Below are positions 61,406 through 64,000 of a stretch of DNA of 64,000 bases, in pieces. The stretch is from Helicobacter_D sp964464895 (GTDB lineage: Bacteria; Campylobacterota; Campylobacteria; Campylobacterales; Helicobacteraceae). Positions within the stretch are counted from its first letter, which is position 1; the number at the start of each line of letters is the position of its first letter. The stretch lies in assembly GCA_964464895.1 (NCBI GenBank), contig CAYXGY010000007.1, positions 18,531 to 82,530 of the forward strand, written 5' to 3'. A program made the translations under genes and the position numbers. The notes beneath the pieces were generated by a model. The model did no database searches, was not told where the DNA came from, and saw nothing but the letters and a program-made list of their open reading frames with translations.

Positions 61406-63913
61406 ATGGAGCAAGACTTTTTTGTTATTCTCAAGGGCAAGGATAGGACAAAAGACATTGAGCATTGCTCTTTGGAAAATGAAACCCTTAAGGTTGTGTT
61501 TAAAAATAATCCCCAAATTTACACTTATAAAAAAGAAAATTTTACATTTATCAAGAGGGCTACAAGCTATGACCTCTTTAACTATTTGCAAGAGATTTGC
61601 GCACTCGTAGAGATTCAAACAACAGAGGGAAATCTCAATGTGCTTGCCAAAGAATATCGTAAGATTCTGTCTATACCCGAAGAATCGGCTCTATTTGTTT
61701 ATCTCAATCCTTTATCACTCCAATCTCAAACACACATTTCACCTTTTATTATTGCGCCCTTTGGTTTAAACAAATCCCAACACCAAGCCTTGCAAAATGC
61801 TTTGCAATATCAAGTGAGCATTATTGAGGGACCTCCTGGCACAGGCAAAACACAGACAATTTTAAACATTATCGCTAATCTTATTTATCAAAACAAAAGC
61901 ATTGCCGTGCTCTCTAACAATAATTCCGCGACGCAAAATATCTTTGAAAAGCTTTCGTATTATGGGTTGGGCTATCTTTGCGCAACTTTAGGAAAAAAAG
62001 AGAATAAAGAAAATTTTATTTTAAATCAAAAGAGAAATTATCCAAATTTAGAGATTCTCACTACAAATGCAACAAAGCTAGAAGAAAATATTACCAAATG
62101 GAAGCAAAAAGCCCTAGAATCTTTTGAGCTAACAAATGCGATAGCCAAATATACAGAATCTTTAAACGCTTTAAGATTAGAATATGAGTATTTTAAAAGC
62201 CAAGAACATATCGCACATTCTTTGCCAATACGCAATCTTACACCCGATAAGATTCTTAGAATAAAAGTGCAAATAGAAGAAAGAGAGAAATTCCCCCTAT
62301 GGTTGAAACTAAAGTTCATTATCTTTGATAGAATTGGGCATCTAAAGTTTTACCGACTCCCTAAAGAAGAGATTTTAAGCACATTGGAGCAGTGTTATTA
62401 TATGGCTAGAGATTTGGAACTTTCAAAAATGATTGAAAAATCTAACCAAAGACTGAAGGTTTTACAAAAAGAAAATCCCCTACAAAAGCTTACAGAAAAC
62501 TCACTTTCTTTACTCAAATGCATACTTCAAGAAAAATATCAGCCTCAAGCGCAAAGAGTGCAATTTACACTAGAGAATTTGCACTCTAATGCGTTAGATT
62601 TTTTAAAAGAATATCCCATTGTCTTGAGCACCACACATTCAATTAGAAATTCTTTAAATCTCAAGGGTGAATATTTTGATTATGTAATTATTGACGAATC
62701 TTCCCAAGTAGATTTAGCCAGTGGTTTTTTGGCATTAAGCATTGCTAAAAATGCTGTGATTGTAGGCGATACTAAGCAACTTCCCAATGTAATCAGTCAA
62801 GATAAAATCCAAACAATCAAACATTTGACACAAAAATACCATATTCCTGCAAAATATAATTTCCTGACGCAAAGTTTGTTAAGCTCTATCATTGCAACTC
62901 TTCCTAATGCACCAAAGATTTTGCTTAGAGAGCATTATCGTTGCCACCCTAAAATCATAGGGTTTTGTAATCAAAAGTTTTATCACAATGAGTTGATTAT
63001 TTTGAGTGAGGATAAAGGCGAAAAAGATGTGATGCAAGCTTTTATCACACAAGTAGGAAATCACGCACGAGGGCATTATAATCAAAGACAAATTGATGTG
63101 ATAGAAAAGGAGATTTTGCCACCTTTGAGGGAAAGATTAGAATCTGTGCAAATTGGTATTATTGCTCCTTATAGAAAGCAAAAAGCCTATCTGCAAAACA
63201 CCATCAATGACATACAAATTGATACGATTCACAAATATCAAGGGAGAGAGAAAGAGGCGATTATTCTTAGCACGGTGGATAATGAAATTAATGATTTTAT
63301 TGATGATGCAAATCTGCTTAATGTCGCGGTAAGCCGTGCAAAGAGATTCTTGCGCGTGGTGGTTTCTCCTCAAATTTGCAAATCTCATAGTCATCTCAAT
63401 GATTTAATCCAATATATGCGCTATCATAATTTCCAAATCACACAAAGTAAGCTCAAATCTGTCTTTGATTTGCTTTATAAAGCTAACAGAGAGGCGCGTT
63501 TGAAGTATTTGAAATCCAAGAAAAGAATCTCAATGTATGATTCTGAAAATCTCGCCTACCACGCTTTAAAAGAGTGCATAGGGGACAACACATCTTTGGA
63601 CATTGTAACGCATATTCCTTTGTCCAGAATCCTTAATAATATACAAGTTTTGAGCCAAGAAGAGCAAAGATTTATCAAGGCTTCAAGTCATATTGATTTG
63701 CTTGTGTTTAATGCGATGAATAGACTTCCACTTCTTGCCATAGAGGTTGATGGTTTTGTCTATCATCAAAAGAATTCTGAACAAAGTAAGCGGGATAGGC
63801 TTAAAGATTCTATTTTGCAAAAATATCAAATCCCCTTGCTTCGGCTTAGCACGATACAAAGCAGGGAGAGAGAAAGGATAAAAGAGGCTTTGAAAAAATG
63901 CCAAGAATTCTAA
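61406..63913 (+). CDS. Superfamily 1 helicase with C-terminal Vsr/PD-(D/E)XK-like nuclease domain
   Basis: 835 residues. A beta-rich N-terminal part (1-125), then helicase motifs: Q-type LNKSQHQALQNAL, Walker A EGPPGTGKTQTILN (GPPGTGKT at 142-149), Walker B FDYVIIDESSQVD (about 427-434), GDTKQLPNVIS, LREHYRCHPKIIGFCN, and motifs V-VI (IDTIHKYQGREKEAI; NVAVSRAKRFL). A coiled stretch of about 150 residues sits between motifs I and II. The C-terminus (about 690-835) ends with AIEVDGFVYHQKNSEQSKRD and LKDSILQKYQIPLLRLST, a Vsr/DUF2726-like nuclease pattern. This architecture is found in DNA-repair and defence proteins. The last 87 bp of the window end in a TATAAT for the next gene. Confidence 0.88.
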   Translation: MEQDFFVILKGKDRTKDIEHCSLENETLKVVFKNNPQIYTYKKENFTFIKRATSYDLFNYLQEICALVEIQTTEGNLNVLAKEYRKILSIPEESALFVYLNPLSLQSQTHISPFIIAPFGLNKSQHQALQNALQYQVSIIEGPPGTGKTQTILNIIANLIYQNKSIAVLSNNNSATQNIFEKLSYYGLGYLCATLGKKENKENFILNQKRNYPNLEILTTNATKLEENITKWKQKALESFELTNAIAKYTESLNALRLEYEYFKSQEHIAHSLPIRNLTPDKILRIKVQIEEREKFPLWLKLKFIIFDRIGHLKFYRLPKEEILSTLEQCYYMARDLELSKMIEKSNQRLKVLQKENPLQKLTENSLSLLKCILQEKYQPQAQRVQFTLENLHSNALDFLKEYPIVLSTTHSIRNSLNLKGEYFDYVIIDESSQVDLASGFLALSIAKNAVIVGDTKQLPNVISQDKIQTIKHLTQKYHIPAKYNFLTQSLLSSIIATLPNAPKILLREHYRCHPKIIGFCNQKFYHNELIILSEDKGEKDVMQAFITQVGNHARGHYNQRQIDVIEKEILPPLRERLESVQIGIIAPYRKQKAYLQNTINDIQIDTIHKYQGREKEAIILSTVDNEINDFIDDANLLNVAVSRAKRFLRVVVSPQICKSHSHLNDLIQYMRYHNFQITQSKLKSVFDLLYKANREARLKYLKSKKRISMYDSENLAYHALKECIGDNTSLDIVTHIPLSRILNNIQVLSQEEQRFIKASSHIDLLVFNAMNRLPLLAIEVDGFVYHQKNSEQSKRDRLKDSILQKYQIPLLRLSTIQSRERERIKEALKKCQEF

Positions 63914-63993
63914 ATAAAACAGCAACATTTATAATCTTTTCCAACAATATTTTTATTTCCTCTCCATTTCAATTCCCCTTAAGCTAACTTAGA

Positions 63994-63999
63994 TATAAT
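63994..63999 (+). promoter_or_regulatory. -10 element (TATAAT) for a gene beyond the right edge
   Basis: TATAAT at the very end of the window in TTAGATATAATT. The gene it would serve is not visible. Confidence 0.4.
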
Positions 64000-64000
64000 T

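Overview
The window is chromosomal DNA of an epsilonproteobacterium, almost certainly a Helicobacter and probably an enterohepatic one. The strongest evidence is a single 2,881-codon rpoB-rpoC fusion gene, a state known from Helicobacter and Wolinella. Supporting evidence includes the lpxC-minC-M23 peptidase block, the fliN-fliO-TonB-like block, a Trx2-type thioredoxin with a CPDC active site, pseudaminic acid synthase, and several poly-G contingency tracts. The DNA is AT-rich. The species cannot be named from the sequence alone.

Layout. 1-5.5 kb (minus): a Campylobacter-like purine operon (ctp-purC-purS-purQ-periplasmic protein), then mnmG. 5.7-11.5 kb: a chemoreceptor, a CDF transporter, and a CheX-like/fliN/fliO/TonB-like flagellar cluster. 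11.7-19.5 kb: an accessory-like stretch with a DXD glycosyltransferase, a phase-OFF methyltransferase, rny, an exported metallo-beta-lactamase-fold protein, a 5-formyl-THF cyclo-ligase, a membrane protein and a phase-OFF TonB receptor. 19.7-36.5 kb (plus): the information-processing core, tRNA Thr-Tyr-Gly-Thr, tuf, rpmG, tRNA-Trp, secE, nusG, rplKAJL, rpoBC, rpsL, rpsG and fusA. 36.6-43.4 kb: galE, glmS, a phase-variable (ON) pyruvyltransferase-like gene and a selenium-handling operon (YedE, TusA/FdhU-like, class V cysteine desulfurase, DUF3343). 43.6-46.7 kb: a cytochrome c plus a TorA-like molybdoenzyme. 46.8-55.8 kb (minus): a frameshifted NSS symporter, an AAA+ ATPase, a CDF transporter, tsaB, lpxC, minC, an M23 peptidase, a thioredoxin and YebC. 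56-64 kb: tRNA-Asn, pseI with a phase-OFF GT9-like gene, small proteins, an AGCS symporter and an SF1 helicase fused to a Vsr/PD-(D/E)XK-like nuclease.

Themes. First, contingency loci: poly-G tracts put three surface or glycan genes (methyltransferase, TonB receptor, GT9-like) in the OFF frame, each one base from an ON length, and one (pyruvyltransferase) in the ON frame. Second, a family of dispersed intergenic elements of about 40-70 bp with a TCATTGCGAG...GCAATCYATAA theme. Two inverted copies at 8.1 kb form a 41-bp stem that pairs better as plus-strand RNA because 8 of its 10 mismatches become G-U pairs. One copy has entered the 3' end of the pyruvyltransferase gene. Third, the ribosomal/RNA polymerase block shows recognisable control sites: consensus promoters, an L10-leader-like structure and an rplL-rpoBC attenuator hairpin.
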